Source of the DNA: Citromicrobium sp. JLT1363
Lineage (GTDB): Bacteria; Pseudomonadota; Alphaproteobacteria; Sphingomonadales; Sphingomonadaceae
Direction: 5' to 3'
NCBI RefSeq assembly: GCF_000186705.1
Contig: NZ_AEUE01000004.1
Span: forward strand, 1 to 64,000
Length of the DNA stretch: 64,000 nucleotides
Position 1 is the stretch's first letter; each line of letters begins with the position of its first letter. This document shows, in pieces, positions 53,084 to 62,389 of the stretch. The notes beneath the pieces are model-generated. The model saw only the letters and a program-made list of their open reading frames with translations, searched no databases and had not been told where the DNA came from. Both the position numbers and the translations under genes were made by a program.

Positions 53084-54070
53084 CTAGTCGGCCAGCTGGC
53101 GCGGCAGCTTGAAGGTCATCTTCTCTTCGGTGACGAGGATCGGGCGCTCGTCAATCGTCCGCCACTCGGCCAGCTTGTCGACGACTTCGCGTACCAGCAT
53201 CTCAGGCGCCGAAGCCCCGGCCGTCAGCCCGACCGTGCCGACTCCTTCCAGCCATTCAGGCTGTATCTCGCTGGCGCGCTGGATCAGTTTCGCGGTGGTG
53301 CCGCAGCGCTCTGCCACCTCGACCAGCCGCAGCGAGTTGGACGAATTGGGCGCGCCGATCACCAGCACCAGATCGCTGCCGGGGGCGAGTTCCTTGACCG
53401 CGGCCTGCCGGTTGGAGGTTGCGTAGCAGATGTCTTCCGCCTTCGGCCCGACGATCTGCGGATAGCGGGCTTCCAGCGCCTCGATGATGTGATGCGTATC
53501 GTCGACCGAAAGCGTGGTCTGGGTGAGGAAGGACAGCTCGTCATCCTCGGTGAAGGGCAGAGTTGCCACATCCTCCACCGTTTCCACCAGGGTCATGCGG
53601 CCCTCGGGCACCTGGCCCATGGTGCCGATCACCTCCGGGTGGCCTTCATGGCCGATGAAGATGATGTGGCGGTCCTTTTCCAGCTGGCGCTCCGCCTGGC
53701 GGTGCACCTTGCTGACCAGCGGGCACGTGGCATCGACATACATCAGCTTGCGCCGTTCCGCCTCGGCGGGCACGGATTTGGGTACGCCATGGGCGCTGAA
53801 GACGACCGGCGCATCGTCGGGCACCTCGTCCAGCTCTTCGACGAAAATGGCGCCCTTTTCCTTCAGGCTGTCCACCACGAAGCGGTTGTGCACGATCTCG
53901 TGCCTGACATAGACCGGCTTGCCGTATTTCTCGAGAGCGCGCTCCACGATCTCGATCGCACGGTCCACACCGGCGCAAAAACCCCGGGGCGCGGCGATCA
54001 GGATGGTCAGGCCCGGGCGATCCGACTTTGCGTCGGTGGCCGGATGCGTGGCGGGAAAGGCGGCGTTCAT
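53084..54070 (-). CDS. ispH: 4-hydroxy-3-methylbut-2-enyl diphosphate reductase
   Basis: 328 residues; last enzyme of the MEP isoprenoid pathway, an iron-sulfur enzyme. The three cluster Cys are in APRGFCAGV (Cys32), DATCPLVSK and [15 protein letters not shown] and the catalytic TTLSVDDT are also present. A short N-terminal extension (about 20 residues) precedes the usual start. First gene of the ispH-thrB-rnhA unit. Confidence 0.98.
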   Translation of the reverse strand: MNAAFPATHPATDAKSDRPGLTILIAAPRGFCAGVDRAIEIVERALEKYGKPVYVRHEIVHNRFVVDSLKEKGAIFVEELDEVPDDAPVVFSAHGVPKSVPAEAERRKLMYVDATCPLVSKVHRQAERQLEKDRHIIFIGHEGHPEVIGTMGQVPEGRMTLVETVEDVATLPFTEDDELSFLTQTTLSVDDTHHIIEALEARYPQIVGPKAEDICYATSNRQAAVKELAPGSDLVLVIGAPNSSNSLRLVEVAERCGTTAKLIQRASEIQPEWLEGVGTVGLTAGASAPEMLVREVVDKLAEWRTIDERPILVTEEKMTFKLPRQLAD

Positions 54071-54155
54071 GCGCCTCTATCTAGCCATTATGCTCCCGCG
54101 CCGCTAGGTGGCCGGAGCGAGTTTGACGAGAAGACCGATCAGGGAAAGACCGAAG

Positions 54156-54806
54156 ATGCATTCTGCCGCCCGCTTCCTCCTGCCTGCCGCTGCCGGGCTG
54201 ACCCTTGCTGCCTGTTCCAGCGAGGGGGACCTCGTGGTGAACCAGGGGGTGGGTGTGACGGCCCTGCGCAGCCTGTGCCCCGCTGTCGGCGTACCGGACT
54301 ATACCGGCGATATTACTACCTTCCGGTCTCCGAACAGCCGTCTTGCCAGCGATCTGGATATAGAGGCGAACATCACCAATGTTCGCACGACCTGCGACGA
54401 GCAGGGCGATCGCATCTACACCAACGCCACGTTCGATGTTTATGCAAGCCGCGCCGATACGCGCGGCGCCCGCACGGTCGAACTGCCCTATTTCGCGGTC
54501 GTGCTGCGCGGTGGCAGCTCCGTCGTCACCAAGCGCGTCGGGACGGTCAGCGTGACCTTTGCCGACGGTCAGGACCGCGCCGTGGGCCAGGGGCAGGCGG
54601 GTGCCTTCATCAACCGCGCCGATGCGACCCTTCCCGAGGACGTGCGCGACCGGATTACCCGCAAGCGCACGGCGGGCGACGCAGACGCCGCGCTCGATCC
54701 GCTGGCGGACCCGCAGGTGCGTGCGGCGGTGCAGGCCGCGAGCTTCGAACTGCTGGTCGGCTTCCAGCTGTCCGAAGAGCAGCTGGCCTACAACGCCACC
54801 CGCTGA
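54156..54806 (+). CDS. Lipoprotein of unknown function
   Basis: 216 residues from ATG 54156. Signal peptide and lipobox LAAC with Cys20, so it is membrane-anchored in the periplasm. A beta-rich middle (VRTTCDEQGDRIYTNATFDVYASRA, FAVVLRGGSSVVTKRVGTVSVTF) precedes a helical end (RITRKRTAGDADAALDPLADPQ). I believe it is widespread in Sphingomonadales but cannot name a family. Divergent from ispH; argS follows 69 bases on. Confidence 0.75.
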   Translation: MHSAARFLLPAAAGLTLAACSSEGDLVVNQGVGVTALRSLCPAVGVPDYTGDITTFRSPNSRLASDLDIEANITNVRTTCDEQGDRIYTNATFDVYASRADTRGARTVELPYFAVVLRGGSSVVTKRVGTVSVTFADGQDRAVGQGQAGAFINRADATLPEDVRDRITRKRTAGDADAALDPLADPQVRAAVQAASFELLVGFQLSEEQLAYNATR

Positions 54807-54875
54807 TCGCACGAATGGGGTGTGGGCGGGCGCGAAGCCTTGCTCGCGCCGCCAAACCGGTTAAGCGGGCGCGCC

Positions 54876-56636
54876 ATGGCCCAGACGAAAACCCCCGATA
54901 CCCAGACGATCTACGCCGCCTATGCCGAGCGGATCGATGCCGTGCTCTCCGCGCTCGAGATGGAGGGCGCGCTTCCGCCCGGCGTTTCGCGCGCCAATGT
55001 CGCCGTGGAGCCCCCGCGCGATCCCTCACACGGCGATATCGCGACGAACGCGGCGATGGTGCTCGCCAAGCCCGCGAAGACCAATCCGCGCGCGCTGGCG
55101 GAGCAGATCGTCGAGCATCTCAATCGGGAGCCCGATATCGAGGCCGCCGAAATCGCGGGCCCGGGCTTCATCAACCTGCGCATCGCGGATCGCGCCTGGG
55201 TCGACGAAGTGCGCGCGATCGGCGCGCTGGGTGAGGGTTACGGACGCTCCGCGATGGGCGCGGGCAGCCGGGTGAACGTGGAGTATGTCTCCGCCAACCC
55301 CACCGGCCCGATGCACATGGGCCACTGCCGCGGCGCGGTGGTGGGCGATGCGCTGGCGAGCCTGCTCGATGCGACGGGCCATCAGGTCACGCGCGAATAT
55401 TACGTCAACGATGCGGGCGGGCAGGTCGATGTGCTCGCGCGCTCGGCCCACGTGCGGTACCGCGAGGCGCTGGGCGAAAGCGTGGGCGAGATTCCAGAAG
55501 GGCTCTATCCCGGCGAATATCTGATCCCGGTCGGCAAGGCGCTGGCCGAGGAATTCGGGGATAAATATGCCGCTGCGCCGGAGAGCGAATGGCTGGCGCT
55601 GTTCCGCCCCCGCGCGGTCGCGGCGATGATGGACCTGATCCGCGCCGATCTCGCCAAGCTCGGCATCGCGCACGACGTGTTTGCCTCGGAGGCCGAGCTG
55701 CAGGCCGCCGGAAAGCCCGCCGAGGCTGAGAAATGGCTGCGCGAACAGGGCCTCGTCTATGATGGCGAGCTGGAGAAGCCCAAGGGCAAGACGCCCGACG
55801 ACTGGGAGCCGGTCGAGCTGCCGCTGTTCCGTTCCACCCAGTTCGGCGACGATCAGGATCGCCCGATCAGGAAGTCGGACGGCAGCTGGACCTATTTCGG
55901 CGCCGATCTCGCCTATCACATGCAGAAGGCCGAGAATGCCGATGCGCTGATCGACATCTGGGGTGCCGACCATGCGGGCACGGTCAAGCGGATCAAGGCC
56001 GCTGTCGCCGCGCTCTCGCAAGGGCAGGGCAAGCCGATCCCATTCGACGTCAAGCTGGTCCAGATGGTCCAGCTGATGCGCGACGGCGAGCCGGTGAAGA
56101 TGTCCAAGCGTTCGGGCAATTTCGTGACGCTGGCGGATGTGGTGGACGAAGTCGGCAAGGATGTCGTGCGCTTCACCATGCTGACCCGCAAGCCCGAGGC
56201 GCAGATGGACTTCGACTTCGCCAAGGTGGTCGAGGCATCGAAGGATAACCCGGTCTTCTACGTGCAATACGCGCATGCGCGTATCCGCTCCACGATGCGC
56301 AAGGCGGCGGAGGAAAACCTCGCGCCCTCGGACGAGGCGCTGGATGCGCTGGGGCCGGAGGATGTGGCGCTGGTCAAGCTCGCCGCGCAGTACCCGCGCG
56401 TGGTCGAAGCGGCGGCGCAGGCGCGCGAGCCGCATCGTATCGCCTTCTATCTGTATGATCTTGCGGCGGCCTTCCACGCATTCTGGAACGCCGGCAACGA
56501 TGATCCTGCAAAAAGGGTCATCCTGACACAGGACCCCAAGCTTAGCGGTGCGAGACTTTATTTGGTCGCACAAATAGGTCAGGTTATCCGCAATGGACTG
56601 GGTCTCCTCGGGGTGGAGGCCGTCGAGGAGATGTAA
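54876..56636 (+). CDS. argS: Arginyl-tRNA synthetase
   Basis: 586 residues. Class I synthetase with Arg-specific N-terminal domain; HIGH-like HMGH in NPTGPMHMGHCRG, a long insert, KMSKRSGNFVTL in the KMSKS position and C-terminal anticodon-binding DALRA region (YAHARIRSTMRKA, LYLVAQIGQVIRNGLGLLGV). Starts the argS-SPOR-nagZ-scpAB-tat cluster found in alphaproteobacteria. Confidence 0.98.
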   Translation: MAQTKTPDTQTIYAAYAERIDAVLSALEMEGALPPGVSRANVAVEPPRDPSHGDIATNAAMVLAKPAKTNPRALAEQIVEHLNREPDIEAAEIAGPGFINLRIADRAWVDEVRAIGALGEGYGRSAMGAGSRVNVEYVSANPTGPMHMGHCRGAVVGDALASLLDATGHQVTREYYVNDAGGQVDVLARSAHVRYREALGESVGEIPEGLYPGEYLIPVGKALAEEFGDKYAAAPESEWLALFRPRAVAAMMDLIRADLAKLGIAHDVFASEAELQAAGKPAEAEKWLREQGLVYDGELEKPKGKTPDDWEPVELPLFRSTQFGDDQDRPIRKSDGSWTYFGADLAYHMQKAENADALIDIWGADHAGTVKRIKAAVAALSQGQGKPIPFDVKLVQMVQLMRDGEPVKMSKRSGNFVTLADVVDEVGKDVVRFTMLTRKPEAQMDFDFAKVVEASKDNPVFYVQYAHARIRSTMRKAAEENLAPSDEALDALGPEDVALVKLAAQYPRVVEAAAQAREPHRIAFYLYDLAAAFHAFWNAGNDDPAKRVILTQDPKLSGARLYLVAQIGQVIRNGLGLLGVEAVEEM

Positions 56637-56638
56637 GG

Positions 56639-57541
56639 ATGACCGATCGGGACGATCGCGAGGATGGGGGAAACTCTCCGGTCGAGGCGTCGGACAACGA
56701 TTCCGCTACCACGGATGCCGACATAGCCGAGGCTGGTGAGGCCGAAGCAGCCGCCGAAGACGAGAGCGGCGATGCTGCTCCGGCATTCGCGCTGGACAGG
56801 GACGCGGACGAGGGCGGCACGGTCGAACCTCACGACGAAGCGGATGTGGCCGAGAGCGAAGATCCTGCCTACGACGCGGGCGATCTTGGCCTGGTGAGCG
56901 ATGACGACGCGCTCCCATGGCTCGAATCCTCCGATTACGACGATATCGAGAGCGTCGACGCTTGGCGCGTGACCGGTTTCGTAGTGCTGGGCCTGCTGGT
57001 GCTCGCCCTGCTGGTCGGCGGAATCTGGTACTTCACCAATCGCGATGGCAGTGGCGCGCCGGAAGCGGACGGCAGCACGATCGAGGCGCCCGATACCCCG
57101 TACAAGGAACGGCCCGATGATCCGGGTGGCAAGACCTTCGAAGGCACCGGCGACATGGCCCCTGCCGTTGGGGAGGGGGAAAGCCGCGAGGGACGGCTGG
57201 CGGAAGGATCGGCCACGCCGGAGCCCATCGCCTCCGAACCCGCGAAGCAAGAAGAGGCCGCCGCACCGACGCAGGATACGCAGAGCACGCCTCCCGCGAA
57301 GGACAACAGGATAGCGGTGCAGGTCGGCGCCTATTTCGACAAGGCAGCAGCCGAAGAGGGATGGCGCCAGATCCGCAGCCGGACCGACGCGCTGTCCGGC
57401 GTCGAGTACCGCATCGTGCAGGGCCAGGCCGATATCGGCACGGTGTACCGCCTTCAGGCGCTGCCGGGCGACATGGCGGCTGCGCGTCGCCTTGCCGACG
57501 CGCTGGAAGCGGACGGAATCGCAGCGCAGATCAAGCGCTGA
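56639..57541 (+). CDS. SPOR-domain cell-division-type protein
   Basis: 300 residues; acidic cytoplasmic N-terminal half (about 110 residues, DDDNxAxE-rich), a single membrane helix at about 111-132, then a Pro/Glu/Gln-rich periplasmic linker and a SPOR domain at about 222-300 (IAVQVGAYFDKAAAEEGWRQI, YRIVQGQADIGTVYRLQALPGDMAAARRL). SPOR domains bind denuded septal peptidoglycan. It begins two bases after argS and sits before nagZ, consistent with wall turnover at division. Confidence 0.9.
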   Translation: MTDRDDREDGGNSPVEASDNDSATTDADIAEAGEAEAAAEDESGDAAPAFALDRDADEGGTVEPHDEADVAESEDPAYDAGDLGLVSDDDALPWLESSDYDDIESVDAWRVTGFVVLGLLVLALLVGGIWYFTNRDGSGAPEADGSTIEAPDTPYKERPDDPGGKTFEGTGDMAPAVGEGESREGRLAEGSATPEPIASEPAKQEEAAAPTQDTQSTPPAKDNRIAVQVGAYFDKAAAEEGWRQIRSRTDALSGVEYRIVQGQADIGTVYRLQALPGDMAAARRLADALEADGIAAQIKR

Positions 57542-57668
57542 TGGATAAGACCGGGCGGGCAGGGGCTCGTCCGGTCCCCTCCCGCATCTGCTAGCGAGAG
57601 AGTATCCACCATGGCGCGCCGGCCCATGCTTGCGGCGGGCGCGCTTTCTTGCCAGCTTCGCAGCCATC

Positions 57669-58691
57669 ATGACCCCAGCAATCTTCGGCTGTTCCGGCCC
57701 CGAACTGACCGCCGATGAGCGGGCATTCTTCCGCGAAGCCGATCCTGCGGGCTACATCCTGTTCAAGCGCAATTGCGACACGCCGGAGCAGCTGCGCCGC
57801 CTCACCGACAGTCTGCGCGAGATTCACGGGCGCGAGCACCTGCTGGTCTCGATCGATCAGGAAGGCGGCCGCGTCGCCCGGCTCGGCCCGCCGGAATGGC
57901 GCAAGTGGCCGGCGCCTGCGCGGTTCGCCGCATTGTACGAGATCGCCCCCGCTTCGGCGATCGAGGCGATGCGGCTGAACAGCGAGGCGATGGCCACCGA
58001 GCTGGCGAGGGCGGGCGTCACGGTCGATTTCCACGCACCCTGCGATGTCGCCCGGCCCGAGACCGACGATGTGATCGGAGACCGCGCGCTGGGCGCAGAG
58101 CCGATGCAGGTCGCCGCGCTGGGGCGCGCGATCCTCGATGGGATGGCGGCCGGTGGCGTCGTGGGCTGTCTCAAGCACATGCCCGGCCACGGGCGGGCCA
58201 CATGCGATTCGCACAAGGAACTGCCCCGCGTCGATGCCGGGGATGCGGAGCTCGCGGCGGACATTGCCCCCTTCGCCAGTCTCGCGGAACGCGCGACCAT
58301 CGGCATGACTGCGCATATCGTCTTCACCGAATGGGATGCCGATCGGCCCGCAACGCAGTCCGCATGGGTGGTGGAGAACATTATTCGCCAGCGGATCGGC
58401 TTTGCCGGCCTGCTGCTGACCGACGATATCGACATGCAGGCGCTCGACGGATCGATCCCTGAACGTGCTGTCCGCTCGCTGGAGGCGGGCTGCGATATCG
58501 TGCTCAACTGCTGGGGCAAGATGGACGATATGGCAGGCATCGTCGACGCGTGCGGACCTATTCGGGAACTGAGCGCGGCCCGGCTGGAGAATGCGCTTGC
58601 CAGCGTGTCCGTGCCCGCCGAACGCGCGGATATCGGGGCGCTGTGCGGCATGCGCGATGCGCTGTTCACCGCTGCCGGGCTGGAACCGTGA
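57669..58691 (+). CDS. nagZ: Beta-N-acetylhexosaminidase NagZ
   Basis: 340 residues from ATG 57669; a TTG at 57630 would extend it. Family GH3 enzyme that removes N-acetylglucosamine from anhydromuropeptides in the cytoplasm during wall recycling. The KHMPGHG motif, DSHKELP and catalytic Asp in LLTDDIDMQAL are visible. Its TGA overlaps the GTG of scpA. Confidence 0.95.
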   Translation: MTPAIFGCSGPELTADERAFFREADPAGYILFKRNCDTPEQLRRLTDSLREIHGREHLLVSIDQEGGRVARLGPPEWRKWPAPARFAALYEIAPASAIEAMRLNSEAMATELARAGVTVDFHAPCDVARPETDDVIGDRALGAEPMQVAALGRAILDGMAAGGVVGCLKHMPGHGRATCDSHKELPRVDAGDAELAADIAPFASLAERATIGMTAHIVFTEWDADRPATQSAWVVENIIRQRIGFAGLLLTDDIDMQALDGSIPERAVRSLEAGCDIVLNCWGKMDDMAGIVDACGPIRELSAARLENALASVSVPAERADIGALCGMRDALFTAAGLEP

Positions 58692-59515
58692 TCGATCTGC
58701 CCGAAGGCGGAACGGTGCTCGGCTTCGACGGGTCCGACGATGCCGAATGGGGCGGAGTGGCGGCGCCGGGTGCGCCAGACGACGGCGCGCTTCATCTGGC
58801 GCTGGAAGGATGGGAAGGCCCGCTCGATCTGCTGCTGGAGCTGGCGCGCAAGCAGAAGGTGGACCTGCGCGAGATTTCCATCCTCGCGCTGGTGGACCAG
58901 TATCTCGAATTCCTCGACGGGGCCGAGCAGCTCAAGCTGGAGGTGGCGGCGGATTACCTCGTGATGGCCGCGTGGCTCGCCTATCTCAAGTCGAGCCTAT
59001 TGCTGCCCAAGGACGAGCAGGAAGACCCGAGCCCGGAAGAGCTTGCGCTGCGCCTGCACCTGCGGCTGCAGCGGCTGGGCGCCATGCGGGAGGCCGCGGG
59101 GCGGCTGATGGGGCGCGACCGGCTGGGCCGGGATGTCTTCCTGCGCGGCAGCCCGGAAGGCCTGCGCACGCATCGCACGATTGCCTGGCAGGCGGACTGG
59201 TACGATCTGGTCCGGGCCTACGGGCAGGTAAAGGCGCGCAACGCGCCCGCGCTCCACACCGTGCGCGACAGGCAGGTGATGACGCTGGAGAGCGCGCTGG
59301 ACCGCGTTTCCTCCATGCTGGGCGTTACGCTGGACTGGATGGTGCTGGAAGATTTCCTGCCCGCTACCGCCGACCCGCGCCTGCGCAAGTCCGCCATGGC
59401 CAGCAGCTTCGTCGCCGCGCTCGAACTGGCGCGGACCGGCCGGGCCGACCTTGCACAGGACGATATTTTCGGCCCGCTGCGGTTGCGGCGGCGGCGCCAG
59501 CAGGCTCCGGCATGA
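58688..59515 (+). CDS. scpA: Segregation and condensation protein A
   Basis: 275 residues from GTG 58688, which overlaps the nagZ stop. ScpA is the kleisin of the SMC-ScpAB condensin. Pattern WEGPLDLLLELARKQKVDLREISILALVDQYLEF is typical of its N-terminal region, and the C-terminal winged-helix region is VAALELARTGRADLAQDDIFGPLRL. Stop overlaps scpB start. Confidence 0.97.
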   Translation: MIDLPEGGTVLGFDGSDDAEWGGVAAPGAPDDGALHLALEGWEGPLDLLLELARKQKVDLREISILALVDQYLEFLDGAEQLKLEVAADYLVMAAWLAYLKSSLLLPKDEQEDPSPEELALRLHLRLQRLGAMREAAGRLMGRDRLGRDVFLRGSPEGLRTHRTIAWQADWYDLVRAYGQVKARNAPALHTVRDRQVMTLESALDRVSSMLGVTLDWMVLEDFLPATADPRLRKSAMASSFVAALELARTGRADLAQDDIFGPLRLRRRRQQAPA

Positions 59516-60111
59516 GCGGTGAGCCGGAAAGCCTCGACCGAGCGTTGGAAGCGGCGCTGTTCGCGGCAGAGGATGCGCTGACCATCGACCAGCTGGCCAG
59601 CCATCTGGGCGATGTGGACAAGGGCGCCGTGCGCGATGCTCTGGCCCGGCTTGCGCAGTTCTACGCGCCGCGCGGCATCAACCTGGTGGAGCGGGGCAAG
59701 CGCTGGCATTTCCAGACTGCGCCCGATTGTGCACACCTTTTGCGCAAGGAGCGCGAATCGCTACGCAAGCTCAGCCGCGCGGCGACCGAGGTGCTGGCGA
59801 TTGTCGCCTATCACGAACCCGTCAGCCGGGCCGAGATCGAATCGATTCGCGGTGTGCAGACCTCCGGCGGCACGCTCGATGTGCTCATGGAGGCGGGTTG
59901 GGTGAAACCCGCTGGCCGCCGCGAAGTGCCCGGCCGCCCGGTGATCTATGCCACCACACCTGAGTTCCTGCGCCATTTCGGCCTCGAATCGCGGCGCGAT
60001 CTGCCGGGTATCGACGAATTGCGCGCCACCGGCATGCTCGATCCCGTGGAAGAGGCGTTCGCGGCGGAAATGGCGGACGAAGCTGATCAGGAACGCCCCG
60101 ACGAAGCCTGA
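59512..60111 (+). CDS. scpB: Segregation and condensation protein B
   Basis: 199 residues. Two winged-helix domains: LEAALFAAEDALTIDQLASHLG and LSRAATEVLAIVAYHEPVSRAEIESIRGV with GRREVPGRPVIYATTPEFLRHFGL. Dimeric partner of ScpA in chromosome condensation. Start ATG overlaps the scpA stop (ATGA). Confidence 0.97.
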   Translation: MSGEPESLDRALEAALFAAEDALTIDQLASHLGDVDKGAVRDALARLAQFYAPRGINLVERGKRWHFQTAPDCAHLLRKERESLRKLSRAATEVLAIVAYHEPVSRAEIESIRGVQTSGGTLDVLMEAGWVKPAGRREVPGRPVIYATTPEFLRHFGLESRRDLPGIDELRATGMLDPVEEAFAAEMADEADQERPDEA

Positions 60112-60209
60112 TCGGCTCTCGCCCGTCGAATTGCGGCATCATGCGGTGGCGGCTGGAAGTCGCGCCGCGCAATCCCTATAGGCATTGGTAACGTCACACA
60201 GAGGCACTT

Positions 60210-60470
60210 ATGTTCGGTCAAATCGGTATCTGGCAGATTCTCATCGTTGCACTCGTCGTGCTCGTGCTCTTCGGGCGCGGGCGTATTTCGGAGATGATGG
60301 GCGATTTCGGCAAGGGCGTCAGCAGCTTCAAGAAAGGCCTCAACGACGACGACGGAAAGGAAGCGGACAAGCCCGCCCCGCGCATCGAAGGGCCGGCCCA
60401 TGAAGCCAAGCCCGCCGACGAGAGCGTGAGCGAGAGCAAACCGGCCGAGACCGGCGACCGCCCATCCTGA
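60210..60470 (+). CDS. tatA: Sec-independent protein translocase TatA
   Basis: 86 residues with a single N-terminal membrane helix (MFGQIGIWQILIVALVVLVLFG), hinge GRGRISEMMGDFGKGVSSFKKGL and an acidic Lys/Pro-rich tail. First gene of tatABC; the family signature FGRGRIS is complete. Confidence 0.97.
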   Translation: MFGQIGIWQILIVALVVLVLFGRGRISEMMGDFGKGVSSFKKGLNDDDGKEADKPAPRIEGPAHEAKPADESVSESKPAETGDRPS

Positions 60471-60491
60471 TCCGGCAAGGCGCCTGACCCC

Positions 60492-60995
60492 ATGTTCGAT
60501 ATCGGCGCCGCCGAACTGCTCGTGATTGCAGTGGTCGCGATCCTCGTGATCGGGCCCAAGGACATGCCGCTGGCGCTGCGCACCGCAGGGCGCTGGATCG
60601 GACAGATTCGCCGCGTGTCCGGCCATTTCCGCGCCGGGATCGATGCGATGGTCCGCGAGGCGGAAATGGACGAAATGGAGAAGAAGTGGAAGGAGCGTAA
60701 CGCTGAAATCATGCGCGCGCATCCGGGCGATGAAATGACGCCGCTTCCGCCGAAAGCTCCGGGCGAGGATGAGCGGGAGGCCGCCGCAGGGCCGGGCGTC
60801 CACGATCCCGATGCGGACGATCCCGCACCCGACACCAGTGGACCGTACGCGGCCTCCGCAGAAGCGCGCATGGCGGCGCCCGATACGCCATCCGGCGAGG
60901 CCGACGAGGCCGACGAGCCGCAATTGCCGCTGGGCAGGAGCGAACGTGACCCCAAGGCGGATGGCCGCGGCACCGCAAGGGACGAGGGCGCCTGA
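60492..60995 (+). CDS. tatB: Sec-independent protein translocase TatB
   Basis: 167 residues; membrane helix MFDIGAAELLVIAVVAILVIGPKDMP, the conserved RTAGRWIGQIRRVSGHFRAGIDAMVRE amphipathic helix and a long acidic, Pro/Ala-rich disordered tail. With TatC it recognises twin-arginine signal peptides. TatC starts two bases after its stop. Confidence 0.96.
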   Translation: MFDIGAAELLVIAVVAILVIGPKDMPLALRTAGRWIGQIRRVSGHFRAGIDAMVREAEMDEMEKKWKERNAEIMRAHPGDEMTPLPPKAPGEDEREAAAGPGVHDPDADDPAPDTSGPYAASAEARMAAPDTPSGEADEADEPQLPLGRSERDPKADGRGTARDEGA

Positions 60996-60997
60996 CC

Positions 60998-61792
60998 ATG
61001 GGAGTGTTGCGCGACCTCGACGAGACGCAGGCCCCCCTGATGGACCACCTGATCGAGCTGCGCGGGCGCCTGCTGCGCTCTGTATTCGTGCTCGCGGTCA
61101 GTTTCGGCGTCTGCTTCTATTTCGCTAACGATATTCTCGCATTCCTCGCCCAGCCGTTGCAGGACGCATTTGGCGAGGGCGAGGCGCGGCTGATCTACAC
61201 CAAGCTGCCCGAGGTGTTCTTCGTGGAGCTGAAGGTCGCGCTGTTCGCGGCTTTCTGCGTCAGCTTCCCGATCATCGCCAACCAGATGTGGGCCTTCGTG
61301 GCTCCGGGGCTTTACGCGCGCGAGAAGCGGGCTTTTCTGCCGTTCCTTGTCGCCACGCCGATCCTGTTCATTGCGGGGGCGAGCCTGGCCTATTTCGTGG
61401 TCATGCCCACTGCCTTCCGCTGGTTTCTGGGCTTTCGCGGCGATGCGGGTGGCATCCCGATCGAGGCGCTGCCCAGCGCAGGGGACTATCTCAGCCTGGT
61501 GATGCAGTTCATCCTGGCCTTCGGGATATGCTTCCTGCTGCCGGTCCTGCTGCTGCTGCTGGAACGCGCGGGGCTGATTACGCGCGCCTCCCTGGTGAAG
61601 ATGCGGCGCTATGTGATTGTGGGGGTGGTGGCGGTAGCTGCGATCGTGACGCCGCCCGATCCGGGGTCCCAGCTGATCCTTGCCGGACCGCTCTATATCC
61701 TGTTCGAGGGATCGCTGCTGGTCATGCTGATCCTCAATCGGCGACGGCAGGATCAGACCGAAGAAAGCGGAGAGGCGTCCGAAACGGTCTGA
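60998..61792 (+). CDS. tatC: Sec-independent protein translocase TatC
   Basis: 264 residues, six membrane helices. Family features: APLMDHLIELRGRLLRSV at the N terminus, the periplasmic loop conserved in TatC, and FCVSFPIIANQMWAFVAPGLYAREKRAFLPFL. Last gene of the tat operon. Confidence 0.98.
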   Translation: MGVLRDLDETQAPLMDHLIELRGRLLRSVFVLAVSFGVCFYFANDILAFLAQPLQDAFGEGEARLIYTKLPEVFFVELKVALFAAFCVSFPIIANQMWAFVAPGLYAREKRAFLPFLVATPILFIAGASLAYFVVMPTAFRWFLGFRGDAGGIPIEALPSAGDYLSLVMQFILAFGICFLLPVLLLLLERAGLITRASLVKMRRYVIVGVVAVAAIVTPPDPGSQLILAGPLYILFEGSLLVMLILNRRRQDQTEESGEASETV

Positions 61793-61865
61793 TCCTGCCG
61801 TGGGCTGGCAGCCGTCACGCCGAGACTGGATCTGCCTCGGCAGGGTAGATCCGCGCCCAAACGAG

Positions 61866-61892
61866 AAAGGCCCCCGAACAGGGGGCCCTCCG
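61866..61892. terminator. Hairpin between tatC and the first small secreted gene
   Basis: GGCCCCC / GGGGGCC stem around a GAACA loop, AAA on its left. On the minus strand it follows the stop of the 71-residue gene, ending in CTTTCTCG; on the plus strand it may also end tat transcription. A closely related hairpin follows the paralogous gene at 62334-62364. Confidence 0.75.
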
Positions 61893-61917
61893 AGATTTCC
61901 AGGTAAAGGTGCAGCCG

Positions 61918-62133
61918 TTAGAGGCTGACATCCTCCTGCTCGTCGTCGTCGGTGGTGACGAGTACGAGTACCGTGGCCAAGGCGGCCAGGCCTGCGACAC
62001 CATAGACAGCTTCACCGACTTCGCTTTCACCTTCTACAGGTGCAGTTGCGCGGTCGAGGTCGATTTCGGCGATTGCGGGAGCGGCAGCGAGCGACATTGC
62101 AGCTGCGCCAATGGCAAGATTGCGTAGTTTCAT
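61918..62133 (-). CDS. Small secreted protein with acidic DVSL tail (paralogue 1)
   Basis: 71 residues from ATG 62131-62133. Signal peptide ends after AIA; then IDLDRATAPVEGESEVG, a hydrophobic membrane-like segment (about 44-60) and an acidic tail DDDEQEDVSL. About 60% similar by eye to the adjacent 72-residue protein, including the identical start of the mature protein pattern and the last four residues. Not a known family to me. Confidence 0.75.
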   Translation of the reverse strand: MKLRNLAIGAAAMSLAAAPAIAEIDLDRATAPVEGESEVGEAVYGVAGLAALATVLVLVTTDDDEQEDVSL

Positions 62134-62333
62134 AAAACGGCCCCTTCGGAAATGTTTGGCCCGCAGCCACCGGCTGCGGCGCACGGATTTTCTGATCCGT
62201 CACTTGTCCAATTCATTCATCTGCCCGGATGTTCCGGGCGCTGAGGGAGAAACTACTCGAAATCAGTTGGTTAGAGCCTCAGTCAGGGTGGGCCGAAAGC
62301 TGGCTGCGCAAATGCGCCATCCTGACCCAAATG

Positions 62334-62364
62334 AAAAAGGCCCCCGAAACCGGGGGCCTTTCCA
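62334..62364 (-). terminator. Terminator after the second small secreted gene
   Basis: Stem GGCCCCCG / CGGGGGCC around an AAAC loop, flanked by AAAAA and TTTCC. It follows the stop of the 72-residue gene on the minus strand and lies between the two paralogues, so they may be transcribed separately. Confidence 0.8.
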
Positions 62365-62389
62365 AATTCCGTTCGCTCGGAACGAAAAC

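Noticed and set aside
53489-55234. A 581-codon plus-strand frame across ispH, the lipoprotein and argS
   Set aside because: It crosses two real genes of different strands and frames, and its composition is Arg/Ala-rich without pattern.
55026-56573. A 515-codon minus-strand frame opposite argS
   Set aside because: ArgS is established by its HMGH and KMSKR motifs; the antisense frame is a composition artefact.
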